From assembly GCA_016707205.1 (NCBI GenBank), contig JADJHZ010000024.1, positions 214,501 to 278,500 on the forward strand: 64,000 nucleotides of DNA, read 5' to 3'. A program made the translations under genes and the position numbers. The stretch comes from Haliscomenobacter sp. (GTDB lineage: Bacteria > Bacteroidota > Bacteroidia > Chitinophagales > Saprospiraceae). The notes under the pieces were generated by a model. It saw only the letters and a list, made by a program, of their open reading frames with translations, had not been told where the DNA came from and ran no database searches. Numbering within the stretch: the stretch's first letter is position 1; each line of letters starts with the position of its first letter. Of this stretch, positions 42,992 through 51,792 are shown piece by piece.

Positions 42992-43819
42992 ATGGCAAAA
43001 CGGGCGCCCCAAAAACCGGCTCAACCAAGGATCCGGATGGCAAAACAAAACAGACCGGTGGAAAAAAGAATGCCGGTCCGGGAAGAAGCAGAGCCGGTCG
43101 TCGGGATGCGTCTCAATAAATACGTCGCCCATTGCGGAGTATGCAGCCGCCGGCAGGCTGCCGATCTGGTCAAAGAAGGCGCCGTATCCGTGAACGGAAA
43201 GGTGGTGTTGGAGCCTTTTTATCAGATTCAGGAGGGGGATCTGGTCCGCCATAAAGGGAAAGTCATCCGGCCCGAAGAGCGGAAAGTGTACCTGCTCCTG
43301 AACAAACCTAAAGGTCTTATCACAACCGTACAAGACGAACGGGGCCGAAAAACCGTCATGGACCTGCTGAAAGGAAAAATTGCAGAACGCGTTTTTCCCG
43401 TCGGCCGCCTCGATCGCGACACCACCGGCCTGCTCCTGCTTACCAACGACGGCGAACTAGCCCAGAAAATGACCCACCCTGGCTTCAAAATGCAGAAGGA
43501 GTACGAAGCCACCCTCGACAAAAACCTCCGGGAAGAAGACCTCCAACGCATCCGGGAAGGACTGACCCTCGAGGATGGCCCCGTCAAGATCGATGCAATT
43601 CACTACCTCCTGGACAAAGGGAAAAATACCGTCAGTATCCTGATTCACGTTGGCCGAAACCGGATCATTCGACGCATCTTCGAGCACTTGGGTTATGAGG
43701 TCATCAAGCTCGACCGGATGTATTTGGGTGGGTTGACTAAAAAAGACCTTCCGCGGGGGTTTTTCCGCCACCTAAAACCGAGGGAAGTCATCATGCTGAA
43801 ACACTTCACCGGCAAGTAA
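42992..43819 (+). CDS. rluB: 23S rRNA pseudouridine synthase RluB type
   Basis: A 275-residue RsuA/RluB-family enzyme. A basic 35-residue N-terminal extension precedes the S4 domain (MRLNKYVAHCGVCSRRQAAD). The catalytic motif is FPVGRLDRDTTGLLLLTNDG with Asp141, and VGRNRIIRRIFEHLGYEV is the conserved RNA-binding box (NRIIRRI instead of NRQVRRM). RluB modifies U2605 in 23S rRNA; the RDTTGL variant agrees with RluB/RsuA rather than RluF. TAATTTCG at 42967-42974 is a weak -7-like site. Confidence 0.9.
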   Translation: MAKRAPQKPAQPRIRMAKQNRPVEKRMPVREEAEPVVGMRLNKYVAHCGVCSRRQAADLVKEGAVSVNGKVVLEPFYQIQEGDLVRHKGKVIRPEERKVYLLLNKPKGLITTVQDERGRKTVMDLLKGKIAERVFPVGRLDRDTTGLLLLTNDGELAQKMTHPGFKMQKEYEATLDKNLREEDLQRIREGLTLEDGPVKIDAIHYLLDKGKNTVSILIHVGRNRIIRRIFEHLGYEVIKLDRMYLGGLTKKDLPRGFFRHLKPREVIMLKHFTGK

Positions 43820-43821
43820 GA

Positions 43822-44241
43822 TCAATCCACGTTAAACATCTTCTTCTCGAAGACAAACCGCTTCAGGAAAAAATTGTAAAAAAATACGATCCCGGTAGCG
43901 AGTAGCTTGGTGATGTATTGCCGCTCGTTAAAAAAAGGCTGATTCGACAGCAGGAAAATAATACCCGAACTGATTCCCAATCCCCCCATCGAAACGAGGA
44001 TGGAAAGCAGGAACGCCTGATAACCAGGTCGCTGGAGTTGAAAGACAAACCGCCGTTGGAGGATATAATTCACCACCACCGCGATAGAATAGGAAACGAC
44101 ATTCGCGGGTACGGGCGCCAAAACGCGGTGAACCAGGAGCAGGTATAGTCCGTAATCTACCGATGTGGCTACCAGACCGGATACAGCGAACCGGACCTGA
44201 AGAAAAAAAAGCTTGAGTAGTTTTTGAAAAAAGGAATTCAT
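43822..44241 (-). CDS. GtrA family membrane protein
   Basis: A 139-residue protein with four transmembrane segments (about 18-38, 43-62, 79-100, 110-130). QVRFAVSGLVATSVDYGLYL and VVNYILQRRFVFQ are hallmark parts of GtrA/DPMS-type proteins. Members are thought to help flip or transfer lipid-linked sugars during cell-surface polysaccharide synthesis. It is convergent with rluB, whose stop is 2 bases away, and lies 25 bases after the deoxyribonucleotidase gene on its own strand. Confidence 0.88.
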   Translation of the reverse strand: MNSFFQKLLKLFFLQVRFAVSGLVATSVDYGLYLLLVHRVLAPVPANVVSYSIAVVVNYILQRRFVFQLQRPGYQAFLLSILVSMGGLGISSGIIFLLSNQPFFNERQYITKLLATGIVFFYNFFLKRFVFEKKMFNVD

Positions 44242-44266
44242 GCCGCAGCGCTTGACCGGCGCAAAG

Positions 44267-44803
44267 CTAAGCGGATTTTCCCAACTCCCCTCGGAAAAAG
44301 CCGCGGATCTCTTCCCAGTTGTTGACGCGGGTATACCTGGTTTCGTCGATATTGTGGGAAGCGGTATACAGCAGCCCTTTCCCCTGAAACGTTTCCAGAT
44401 TGAACGCGTGGTCGTCGATCATGTAATCCGCCAGAATGATGCTTTTGTCGCCACAGAACACAAAATTCTGCCATGGGATGAAAGGAAAGTGGTGATGCAG
44501 CCAGTCGTGTTTGTCGGGAAGGGAATTGCGAAACTCCTGAGCCGCTGTCACGATAAATATGTCAAAGTTTTCCATGAGTTCGCGAATAACCTCCTGGCTT
44601 CCTTCCATAACCGGCAGATCCGCGAAAAACCCCATGGTGTGTAAATGGCTGCGCAAATCGTGGGCGCCAGGAACCTGGTAGATTTTTTTGCCCCAATAGT
44701 CTTCTTTCTCCAGAAGAATTCCGTATTGCTGATGATAGAGGCCGAGGTATTTAGGCAGGATATCGGCAATGACCTCATCCATGTCAATGGCGATCCTTCG
44801 CAT
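44267..44803 (-). CDS. 5'(3')-deoxyribonucleotidase family protein
   Basis: A 178-residue HAD-superfamily phosphatase. The nucleophile motif is IAIDMDEVIADI (first Asp9), motif II is FIVTAA, and DYMIDDHAFNL provides the acidic metal ligands of motif IV. This matches the NT5C family, which dephosphorylates deoxynucleoside monophosphates. The length is typical. The gene is upstream of gtrA on the same strand. Confidence 0.88.
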   Translation of the reverse strand: MRRIAIDMDEVIADILPKYLGLYHQQYGILLEKEDYWGKKIYQVPGAHDLRSHLHTMGFFADLPVMEGSQEVIRELMENFDIFIVTAAQEFRNSLPDKHDWLHHHFPFIPWQNFVFCGDKSIILADYMIDDHAFNLETFQGKGLLYTASHNIDETRYTRVNNWEEIRGFFRGELGKSA

Positions 44804-44909
44804 AGGTGTTATCGGATATGGGCGCTGAAGGAAGAGGAGTCAGTAAACCTTCCAGATAAACGGATCCGGTTACCCAGCTTCCTCCACCGCCTGGTGCTGG
44901 CAAAGAACG

Positions 44910-45206
44910 TTAATTCAATGAAAACTGATGGTATACCTCCGTTGAATTGTGGTACATGAGCTCGGAGACATACGGATGCATAAAATCGCAGAGCGGCAAG
45001 CTGGCAATTATTTCCATGACCTCGAATTCCGAAACAGCTTCCATGACTACCCAAAGAACGGACCGGTCGAGCGAAAGGGCGTAGGACCGGATCTTTCCCT
45101 GGGTCATCAAACGGTCGACGACCTCGCGCTGCTCTGGAATCAATGCCAGGAAATCATCCGACAGTTCTTCCGGGAGCTCAAATTCCACCATGAAGGATTT
45201 TTTCAT
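44910..45206 (-). CDS. Small YciI/muconolactone-isomerase-like protein
   Basis: A 98-residue soluble protein: MKKSFMVEFELPEELSDDFL then LIPEQREVVDRLMTQGKIRS, LSLDRSVLWVVMEAVSEFEV, ending FMHPYVSELMYHN. The order and the alternation of strands suggest a ferredoxin-like (dimeric alpha-beta barrel) fold as in YciI and muconolactone isomerase relatives. Specific function cannot be assigned. It stands alone between the deoxyribonucleotidase and pirin genes. Confidence 0.6.
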   Translation of the reverse strand: MKKSFMVEFELPEELSDDFLALIPEQREVVDRLMTQGKIRSYALSLDRSVLWVVMEAVSEFEVMEIIASLPLCDFMHPYVSELMYHNSTEVYHQFSLN

Positions 45207-45292
45207 AGAACTTGATTTTGCATGAATCTAAAAAGAAAACGGCAAAGGTGGCACAAAAAGTTGCATTGTTTACATAAATTTAAAAATCCCTT

Positions 45293-46156
45293 TTAATCGA
45301 TGTAAAAGCCCATCTTTCCCATCTGGTAGTCGCGCATGGCTTCCAGGAGCTCGGATTGCTCGTTCATGACGTATGGTCCCCACTGGGCTAGCGGTTCGTC
45401 GATGGGCTCCCCAGCCATCACCAACGCCTGGGTAGGCTCAAGCCCGGTGAGCGAGAATCCCTCGCCATCGTTTCGGAAATACAGCAGCGTTCCAACGGGA
45501 TAATCAAAGTTGCGGTTCAATTGGGCGCCTCCGCGCACCAGGTAAACACAGGCATTGAATCCGGCGGGGATTTCCACTTCCACCTCTCCGCCCTGGGCGA
45601 GGTCGATCTGAAGGATTAGCAGCGGAGTAAAGGTGCGCGCTGGCCCCCGGATGCCCCGGTAGGTTCCTGCAACTACTTTGGTTTGCGCCAGGGAATGGGA
45701 TTCGGAAAGAACCGGCAACTGGTCCGCTTTGATATCCTGGTACCTCGGCTCCTCCATCTTATATCGTTTGGGCAGATTGATCCAGAGCTGAATGCCTTCC
45801 ATGACACCGCCGTTTTCCAGAAATTCCCTGCTGGCCCGTTCGCTGTGGATGATGCCGCGCCCGGCGGTCATCCATTGGATATCGCCCCCTGCAAGGATTC
45901 CCTCGTTCCCGCGGCTATCTTTGTGCCGGATCCCTCCGGAATACAGAAACGTGACCGGTTCAAAACCCCGGTGCGGGTGCGGCCCAATGTCCAGCGGATC
46001 TTCTCCCGGCTGGGCCTGAAGCGGACCAAAATGATGGAGCAGTAAAAACGGGCTGATTTGGGGAACCCGTTGGGTGGGAAGGGGTTGTTTGATGCTGATA
46101 TTGCCCATTTGCACTTGGGCAGAGGGCAATATATGCGCCACGGAGCTGTATTTCAT
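45293..46156 (-). CDS. Pirin family protein
   Basis: A 287-residue bicupin. The conserved metal site is seen as IGPHPHRGFEPVTFLYSGGI (His-x-His...His/Glu), followed by DIQWMTAGRGIIHSE, the pirin signature, and GGVMEGIQLWINLPKRYKME. Pirins include quercetin dioxygenases and redox-sensitive regulators; bacterial function varies. The ATG at 46156 is preferred; the longer frame to 46249 would run into a dispersed repeat and is not coding. Confidence 0.92.
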   Translation of the reverse strand: MKYSSVAHILPSAQVQMGNISIKQPLPTQRVPQISPFLLLHHFGPLQAQPGEDPLDIGPHPHRGFEPVTFLYSGGIRHKDSRGNEGILAGGDIQWMTAGRGIIHSERASREFLENGGVMEGIQLWINLPKRYKMEEPRYQDIKADQLPVLSESHSLAQTKVVAGTYRGIRGPARTFTPLLILQIDLAQGGEVEVEIPAGFNACVYLVRGGAQLNRNFDYPVGTLLYFRNDGEGFSLTGLEPTQALVMAGEPIDEPLAQWGPYVMNEQSELLEAMRDYQMGKMGFYID

Positions 46157-46180
46157 AGGATTGTATTGATCTATTCTAGG

Positions 46181-46250
46181 CTTGTGGCAGTTGGGCAGCT
46201 CGGGCAGAAAAGAGCCCTTTTTAAACCGCGCTGATTCCCAATGCCACAAG
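46181..46250 (+). repeat. 70-bp dispersed terminator-like element, copy 2
   Basis: It is bounded by CTTGTGGCA (46181-46189) and TGCCACAAG (46242-46250), a perfect 9-bp terminal inverted repeat. Inside, GGGC-AGAAAAGA-GCCC followed by TTTTT forms an intrinsic-terminator shape on the forward strand. The reverse complement matches 14750-14819 along its length. It lies between the divergent pirin and SPOR-protein genes. Confidence 0.8.
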
Positions 46251-46386
46251 TCTTAAATACAAATTTTTTTAAAAGTGGTTGAAAGAATGTGTAATCAAAA
46301 AGCGTTTCGAATCTTTTACAGAAGCCGAAACAGGGAAAACCGCTATTCCATCAGCAAAAAGGTGACAATCGTAGATCAATCCGGAA

Positions 46387-46394
46387 TATATTTG
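46387..46394 (+). promoter_or_regulatory. -7 box for SPOR protein gene
   Basis: TATATTTG fits TAnnTTTG and is 22 bases before the ATG at 46417. No convincing TTG lies 19-21 bases upstream. Confidence 0.45.
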
Positions 46395-46416
46395 CGTTGA
46401 ATAAAAAACTTTTTTC

Positions 46417-48168
46417 ATGAATCGAATCCATGCGTTCGCGCTTCTTTTTTTTCTGACCGCTAGTGCCTTAATCGGGCAAGGTACTTTGTACTACACCATA
46501 AACCTTGGAACCTTTGTGGATGCCAGCCGGGATGATTTCCGGCCTCTGCAATCCGTGGGATTCATCTACTCGTATAAATTGGAAAATAACTTCTCCCAGG
46601 TATATCTGGGGGGCTATGATACCAAACAGGCAGCTTCTGCCGCGCTGACCAAGATCCAAAGCGCCGGATATTCGGCGGCTTACATCCAGGAGCGGTTTCT
46701 CAAAGACGGGCAAACCGTTACGGTCATCCAGGTCGGCGCCGTAGACATCCGCCAACCCGTTAATTGGGAGAAGTACGGGGCCATCCCGGAACTCTGGGGA
46801 GTAACCAGCGGAGACCAGCTCAAACTGGTTGCAGGGCCGTACAATAACCTGGAGGAAGCGCGCCAATCCCTTCCCGGGATTCAAAAACAGGGTTTTAGAG
46901 ATGCGTTCATCCGCAATATCAACAGTATTTTTCTGATCAAAATTGGCAGCTTTGAAACGGGTAACCAGATCAAACAACCCTTGATCCAGTTTAAATGGAA
47001 CGGAGAAAGGGAAACTGCCCCAACGCAAAAGACGCCTCCGGCTACCGAACCTCCCGCCTCGTATGAATATGCCGAAGGGCGAAAATCGCCTTCCGCTGTA
47101 CCGTCCACGGTTCAGGCAAAAACGCCGTCGCCCAATGTGCGGGAGTATGAAGCGTTGATAGAGCCTGCGCCGAGCGCGTCCAATATCCGGAGCAATGTCA
47201 AACGCAGAGCCGCAATCGAACTGCAAAAGCTCCTGAAGGCGGAGAACTTCTACAAAGGCAGCCTGGATGGGTACTATGGAGCGGGTACGGCAACCGCCTA
47301 TCAAACGGCGTTGCAAAATAACCGGGAGCTGTTCAAATACCGGCTTCTCATCCAAAACACATCCGCCCCTGGCAATGCGGGATCAGGCGATCCCCTGCAA
47401 AACGCGATCAACCGCCTGCCGGAGGATAGCCGGGCGCCGTTGGTGCTGGAAAGCTACAACCATCCGGTGGCGAAAGTATACCAGGCCTATCAGATCTTTA
47501 TGGCTTACGGTCCGGGCGCCGATGTGAACAACCTGATGAACGCCGCTATTCGCCAGGCCTACCTGAATAAACCCCTGAAAGCAATCCCTCCCTTTGATTA
47601 TCGGGCTTCCTATGCCTACAACGACCTCGATCAGCTCGTTCAGCATATCTACTATATTCATGCCGCTCCCGACATCAGCTACTCCCTTCCTTGCTGGCTT
47701 TCCTCCACCCATCCTCAGGAAGCAGCCCGCGCCCAGGCCTCCCTGGGAGGATATGGTAACGCAGGGCTGAAAGTGCAATCCTGCGATCCGTTCTCGAAAT
47801 GGGAAGAGGTGCTGCTCCTCGAAGCCCTGGCAACTGACCTCGGCGCCTCGGCGCCTAATCCAGCTCAGACAGCGGAAGCTGCTTCGGCCCGCGCCGCCCT
47901 GTTTCTCGCCAACCGGCCTATGAGCGCTGCGGCGGAACGAGAGATCGAATCCTGGTATGCTGCCCTCATGGCGAACCTGTCCAACTGGGCAAACCGCGAC
48001 CCCCTGCACCAGAAAATGACTGCAGCTTATAAAATCGCCTTTTTCCAGGCCTGCATCCGGATGGAAGACTTTTACATGGATAAAGGGTTCGGATCGGAAG
48101 AAGCCAAATCCCTGGCGCTGGCTACCGCCCGGGCAATCGTTGGGCCAAGCCTGGCCAGGTTTGAGTAA
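46417..48168 (+). CDS. Exported protein with two SPOR-like and one peptidoglycan-binding-like region
   Basis: A 583-residue protein with a signal peptide (ending ALIGQG). Residues about 24-95 and 105-185 are two SPOR-like repeats (LYYTINLGTFVDA ... SQVYLGGYDTKQAASAALTK and QLKLVAGPYNNLEEARQSLP). A Pro/Thr-rich linker follows (about 205-260), then a peptidoglycan-binding-1-like helix-turn (IELQKLLKAENFYKGSLDGY with YGAGTATAYQ, about 265-300). The C-terminal 260 residues are helical and unrecognised. Both domain types bind peptidoglycan, so a wall-associated structural role is likely. Its SPOR-like region resembles the one ending the protein at 8454. Confidence 0.75.
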   Translation: MNRIHAFALLFFLTASALIGQGTLYYTINLGTFVDASRDDFRPLQSVGFIYSYKLENNFSQVYLGGYDTKQAASAALTKIQSAGYSAAYIQERFLKDGQTVTVIQVGAVDIRQPVNWEKYGAIPELWGVTSGDQLKLVAGPYNNLEEARQSLPGIQKQGFRDAFIRNINSIFLIKIGSFETGNQIKQPLIQFKWNGERETAPTQKTPPATEPPASYEYAEGRKSPSAVPSTVQAKTPSPNVREYEALIEPAPSASNIRSNVKRRAAIELQKLLKAENFYKGSLDGYYGAGTATAYQTALQNNRELFKYRLLIQNTSAPGNAGSGDPLQNAINRLPEDSRAPLVLESYNHPVAKVYQAYQIFMAYGPGADVNNLMNAAIRQAYLNKPLKAIPPFDYRASYAYNDLDQLVQHIYYIHAAPDISYSLPCWLSSTHPQEAARAQASLGGYGNAGLKVQSCDPFSKWEEVLLLEALATDLGASAPNPAQTAEAASARAALFLANRPMSAAAEREIESWYAALMANLSNWANRDPLHQKMTAAYKIAFFQACIRMEDFYMDKGFGSEEAKSLALATARAIVGPSLARFE

Positions 48169-48171
48169 ACG

Positions 48172-48795
48172 CTACCGCACCGCCTCAAACCGCATATCGA
48201 GCCGGCAGGGAATGGCGTAAGGCGACAAGTCGTAGAGATAAAACCAGATCTCCAGCTTGAACCGCTCCTTCGACAGGTTGCGTTTGGCATTGACCAGCGT
48301 GGGAAGCAGCCGGATCTGAGAGCCGATCCGGTTGCGCTGCAGGTCGTTGATGTAAAAAACCTCATCCGCCGGCGTGCAGCCTTTGGAGCCTTGCGGACAA
48401 ATCCGCACGGATACTTCCTGAATGAAATCGAGATCGGTATCGTCCAGCGCCCGGATATTAGCAGACAAGGGCAAGATCGCTCCAATCGCCGAGGTATCGG
48501 TGCTGTACGTCGTAAGATAGTAGCGCAGGTTGCTGGAAAAGTCGTCCAATACCAGCGCTCTGGGTATCGGACCAGGCGATAGGCCCGCCGGAATGGAAAA
48601 CGGAATATTCGGATAATCCATTTCGAAAATCCGCTCCCGCTGATCCTTTTGGCAAGCGGCCAGGGCAAGGAGCATCATGGCTGCCGCAACGACCCTTAGG
48701 TTCTTTAAGATGCCTTGCTGCCAGCAATCTGGCTTACGTTTTGGATGGTCAACCCTTGTCCTCCCTATCCGGCCTGTCGATGCGATCCTCTGCAT
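48172..48795 (-). CDS. Hypothetical lipoprotein, 207 aa
   Basis: A 207-residue protein whose lipobox is LLALAAC (Cys48), followed by QKDQRERIFEMDYPNIPFSI. The leader before the lipobox is unusually long (47 residues), so the true start may be internal, but the only internal ATG codons leave almost no signal sequence. The mature part is beta-rich (LVLDDFSSNLRYYLTTYSTD, VRICPQGSKGCTPADEVFYI) with two Cys that may form a disulfide. Family unknown. Its 3' end nearly abuts the convergent SPOR gene; it is divergent from the GCS2 gene. Confidence 0.65.
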   Translation of the reverse strand: MQRIASTGRIGRTRVDHPKRKPDCWQQGILKNLRVVAAAMMLLALAACQKDQRERIFEMDYPNIPFSIPAGLSPGPIPRALVLDDFSSNLRYYLTTYSTDTSAIGAILPLSANIRALDDTDLDFIQEVSVRICPQGSKGCTPADEVFYINDLQRNRIGSQIRLLPTLVNAKRNLSKERFKLEIWFYLYDLSPYAIPCRLDMRFEAVR

Positions 48796-48850
48796 TTTCC
48801 CTGTTTTTCCTATTAAACGAAGTTTTCGCCATAAACTTTTTCCTTCTGGC

Positions 48851-48858
48851 TATCTTCG
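48851..48858 (+). promoter_or_regulatory. Possible -7 box for GCS2-CBS gene
   Basis: TATCTTCG is one base from TAnnTTTG and is 20 bases before the ATG at 48878. A TTTTCG at 48823-48828 lies about 22 bases upstream. Weak support. Confidence 0.35.
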
Positions 48859-48877
48859 CCCCAAATTTCCGCGTGCC

Positions 48878-50797
48878 ATGGGGGAGCAAAAGGTAGTTTC
48901 CATTTCCGATCAGTTGCTGCGCCGCCATTTTACCCGCAGTTTGCTAACCGACCTACAGGCCTTGGATTATTTGCTCGAACACGATGCCTTTGAAGAGGGA
49001 GTCACGCGGATTGGCGCGGAGCAGGAACTCTTTCTCATCGATGCGCGCACCCTCAAACCCGCGCCGCTGGCGATGGAAGTCCTGCAGCAATTGACAGACA
49101 ATCCAGCCATAGTGACGGAACTCGCCCGATTTAACCTGGAGATCAACCTGCAACCCAGGTTTTTTGAGCATAGCTGTCTGCGGGACATGGAACAGGAGAT
49201 CGAAACCCAGCTTCAGGCTATCCGGGAGGCGTTGAGCCCTTTTCAGGCTACCCTGATCCTGACCGGTATCCTGCCAACGATCCGGAAGCACGACCTCGAC
49301 CTGCATAACCTGACTCCGTTGGAGCGCTACCGCCTGCTCATAGACGCGATCCATGCCGAACTGACCGGTCAGGCGTTCGAATTGCGCCTGCACGGGATCG
49401 ACGAGTTGCTGATCAAGCACGATTCTCCGCTGCTGGAAGCCTGCAACACCAGTTTCCAGGTACACCTTCAGGTGGCGCCCCGGGATTTTGCCCCGATGTA
49501 CAACATCGCCCAGGCGTTGTCCGGGCCCGTGCTGGCCATCGCGGCAAATTCGCCCATCGTATTTGGCAGAAGACTATGGCATGAAACGCGCATCGCCCTG
49601 TTCCAGCAATCGGTGGATGTGCGCACCACCCACGCCCACTTGCGGGAGCGAAGCCCCAGGGTGAGTTTTGGCGCCGGATGGCTGGAGCATTCGATCCTGG
49701 AAATCTATCGCGAAGATATTGCCCGGTTCCGGCCTCTTATTTGTGCAGATATCCCCGAAAACGCGCTGCAGGAGATCGGCGCAGGGCGCATACCGGGCCT
49801 TAAAGCGCTGCGGGTGCACAATTCCACGGTGTACCGCTGGAACCGGCCCTGCTACGGCATAAGCCCCAACGGGGCCCCTCATTTGCGCATCGAAAACCGG
49901 GTACTGCCCGCAGGGCCTTCTGTGCCGGATCAAATGGCCAACGCCGCGCTGTGGCTGGGCGCCGTGACGGGCTTTTACGAAGCTTACCCCGACGTCCGGC
50001 TGAAAATGAGCTGGGAGGACGTGCGGGACAATTTTGAAAAAGCGGCCCGCTTTGGGATTGACACCAAGTTCACCTGGTTCAACGATCAAAAAATCTCCGC
50101 CTGCGATCTCATCCTCCATGAACTGCTTCCCCTTGCCCGGAAAGGCCTTCAGAACCAGAAAATCGACGGAGGAGATATGGACGCCTATCTCGGCATCATC
50201 GAAGAGCGCGCCCGCCACCACCGAAACGGCGCCCGATGGCAACTCAGAGCCTATACCAAGCTCAAGAAAGAAAGCAATGCCGACGAGGCGCTGCGGGTAA
50301 TGACTGCGAGCATGTTGCAAAACCAAATTCAAGGCAAACCTGTACACACCTGGGATATGCCCGAACTGACCGATCTGGATAATTATCAACCTGCCGGTTT
50401 GCGGGTAGAGGCATTTATGCAAACCGACCTACTCACCGTTCAGCAAGACGATCTGATCGAACTGGCGGCCCACCTCATGGACTGGAAACGCATCCGCTAT
50501 CTGCCGGTTGAAGATGCCAAAGGCCATTTATGCGGCCTGGTGACCTCCCGGTTGGCGCTCCGCCATTTTATCAATCTGGGCGCCCCGGACGAAGCGAACA
50601 AGACTACCGTTCAGGATATTATGATCGCCGATCCCATATCCATTGAGCCCCAGACCACCATCCTGGAAGCGATGCGCCTGATGCAGGAAAAACAAATCGG
50701 TTGCCTGCCTGTGGTGGAGAACGGAGAACTCATCGGGATGATTACCGAAGTGGATTTCCTCCAGATTACCGCCCGGCTCATGGAGCGGCTGGGGTAA
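48878..50797 (+). CDS. Glutamate-cysteine ligase-like (GCS2) protein fused to CBS pair
   Basis: A 639-residue cytoplasmic protein. Residues about 20-400 are the GCS2 carboxylate-amine ligase fold: GAEQELFLIDARTLKP (ATP/metal site), ELARFNLEINLQPRF, TSFQVHLQV and HLRIENRVLPAGPS. Residues about 400-500 are helical. Residues 512-639 hold two CBS domains (LIELAAHLMDWKRIRYLPVE and ISIEPQTTILEAMRLMQEKQ then IGCLPVVENGELIGMITEVD). GCS2 enzymes join glutamate to an amine such as cysteine. The CBS pair suggests regulation by adenine nucleotides. Substrate is unproved. The ATG at 48878 gives the conserved start MGEQKVVSISDQLLRRHFTR. Confidence 0.88.
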   Translation: MGEQKVVSISDQLLRRHFTRSLLTDLQALDYLLEHDAFEEGVTRIGAEQELFLIDARTLKPAPLAMEVLQQLTDNPAIVTELARFNLEINLQPRFFEHSCLRDMEQEIETQLQAIREALSPFQATLILTGILPTIRKHDLDLHNLTPLERYRLLIDAIHAELTGQAFELRLHGIDELLIKHDSPLLEACNTSFQVHLQVAPRDFAPMYNIAQALSGPVLAIAANSPIVFGRRLWHETRIALFQQSVDVRTTHAHLRERSPRVSFGAGWLEHSILEIYREDIARFRPLICADIPENALQEIGAGRIPGLKALRVHNSTVYRWNRPCYGISPNGAPHLRIENRVLPAGPSVPDQMANAALWLGAVTGFYEAYPDVRLKMSWEDVRDNFEKAARFGIDTKFTWFNDQKISACDLILHELLPLARKGLQNQKIDGGDMDAYLGIIEERARHHRNGARWQLRAYTKLKKESNADEALRVMTASMLQNQIQGKPVHTWDMPELTDLDNYQPAGLRVEAFMQTDLLTVQQDDLIELAAHLMDWKRIRYLPVEDAKGHLCGLVTSRLALRHFINLGAPDEANKTTVQDIMIADPISIEPQTTILEAMRLMQEKQIGCLPVVENGELIGMITEVDFLQITARLMERLG

Positions 50798-50806
50798 GTT
50801 TGCCCG

Positions 50807-51367
50807 TTACGGGGCGGTGATGTTGATCTTCAAAACAGACATGGCCCCGCCTCCTTTCATGTTGCTTGCCTTTCCGGTGAACGTATAGCTCGCATCGGTC
50901 AGCGTTCCTGGAGGCGGACAGGGAAAGTTAACGTTAATTTCCGTCCGGGGAAGGCTCCAGGACTTTAAGGCGCAAACGGTCAGAAAACTCAGGTCTTGCT
51001 CCACCTTGGGGACTAACGCAGTGGCGCTAATTGGTCCGGAAGACGTATTGCAGGCTTGTACCCAACTTCCTTCCATGCTGGTCGTCTTGATGCCGCTCTC
51101 TTCGTCGGAAGCCACCCACTGTACCGTCACTTCATCCGTGGTTTTTACCGTAAGGGTGTTCGACGGATCTTCATAAGGCGTCATGGACGAAATAGGACCG
51201 GATGGGGTGATAGTCAGTACGGAAACCATCCATTTGCCCGTTGGCGCTGTGGCATCTGCGGCAGGAATGGCGACCAAAGCCGGATCGCCGCAGGATGGCG
51301 TGCAACCCATATTCCAACAGGCGGCCACGGAAAGAACACAAAGGCTTTTCAAAAAGGATTTTTTCAT
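50807..51367 (-). CDS. Hypothetical lipoprotein, 186 aa
   Basis: A 186-residue protein with a signal sequence (MKKSFLKSLCVLSVAACWNM) and a lipobox near NMGC (Cys22) or VAAC (Cys17). The mature part is Thr/Ser-rich and beta-rich, with ISSMTPYEDPSNTLTVKTTD, VQWVASDEESGIKTTSMEGS and a C-terminal TGKASNMKGGGAMSVLKINI. It resembles surface beta-sandwich (Ig-like) domains but no family was recognised. It is convergent with the GCS2 gene, nine bases away. Confidence 0.65.
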   Translation of the reverse strand: MKKSFLKSLCVLSVAACWNMGCTPSCGDPALVAIPAADATAPTGKWMVSVLTITPSGPISSMTPYEDPSNTLTVKTTDEVTVQWVASDEESGIKTTSMEGSWVQACNTSSGPISATALVPKVEQDLSFLTVCALKSWSLPRTEINVNFPCPPPGTLTDASYTFTGKASNMKGGGAMSVLKINITAP

Positions 51368-51792
51368 AGTAGTCTATTTTTAGTTTGATCTCGGGCCAAA
51401 GACTTAAGGAGGGCAACGAATCAAAATCAGAAAACGAGGAAGGAATAACGCTAGCGGTATGATCCCGATGACCCGAGCGATACCTTCCCAATTTATTCAA
51501 AAAAATCTATTGAAGAAAGAGCGGTGTGCGGAATTTCTTGCACAATCCTGTTGGATTTCTTCTCCTTGATTTGGTTTATAAACTTCGAGTCACCAATAAA
51601 AAATAAAATTCGGAACGGAAAGTGAAATTTCCTTTGGATAAATGAACGATTTGATTGAACAAATTTCCAGCTCAACCCATCTTATATTGGAACGCATTTA
51701 CAAAAAACAGCTAATTATTTTACCTTTGCAGGGCTTTTGCAAAATGATGCAGCCAAGATCCAAGATTGAGAACAAATAAAACCTGAACGATT
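51368..51792. other. Intergenic region with acn promoter
   Basis: No supported gene. TACCTTTG at 51721-51728 fits the -7 consensus TAnnTTTG, 64 bases before the aconitase ATG; the -33 is poor (TTTA around 51697). The part 51493-51675 is AT-rich and holds a 60-codon reverse frame I could not link to any family. Confidence 0.5.

Noticed and set aside
46157..46249. N-terminal extension of the pirin protein
   Set aside because: The extension is encoded by the 70-bp dispersed repeat and lacks pirin similarity.
51493..51675. 60-codon AT-rich reverse frame upstream of aconitase
   Set aside because: No family recognised and no upstream signals; left as unexplained intergenic sequence.
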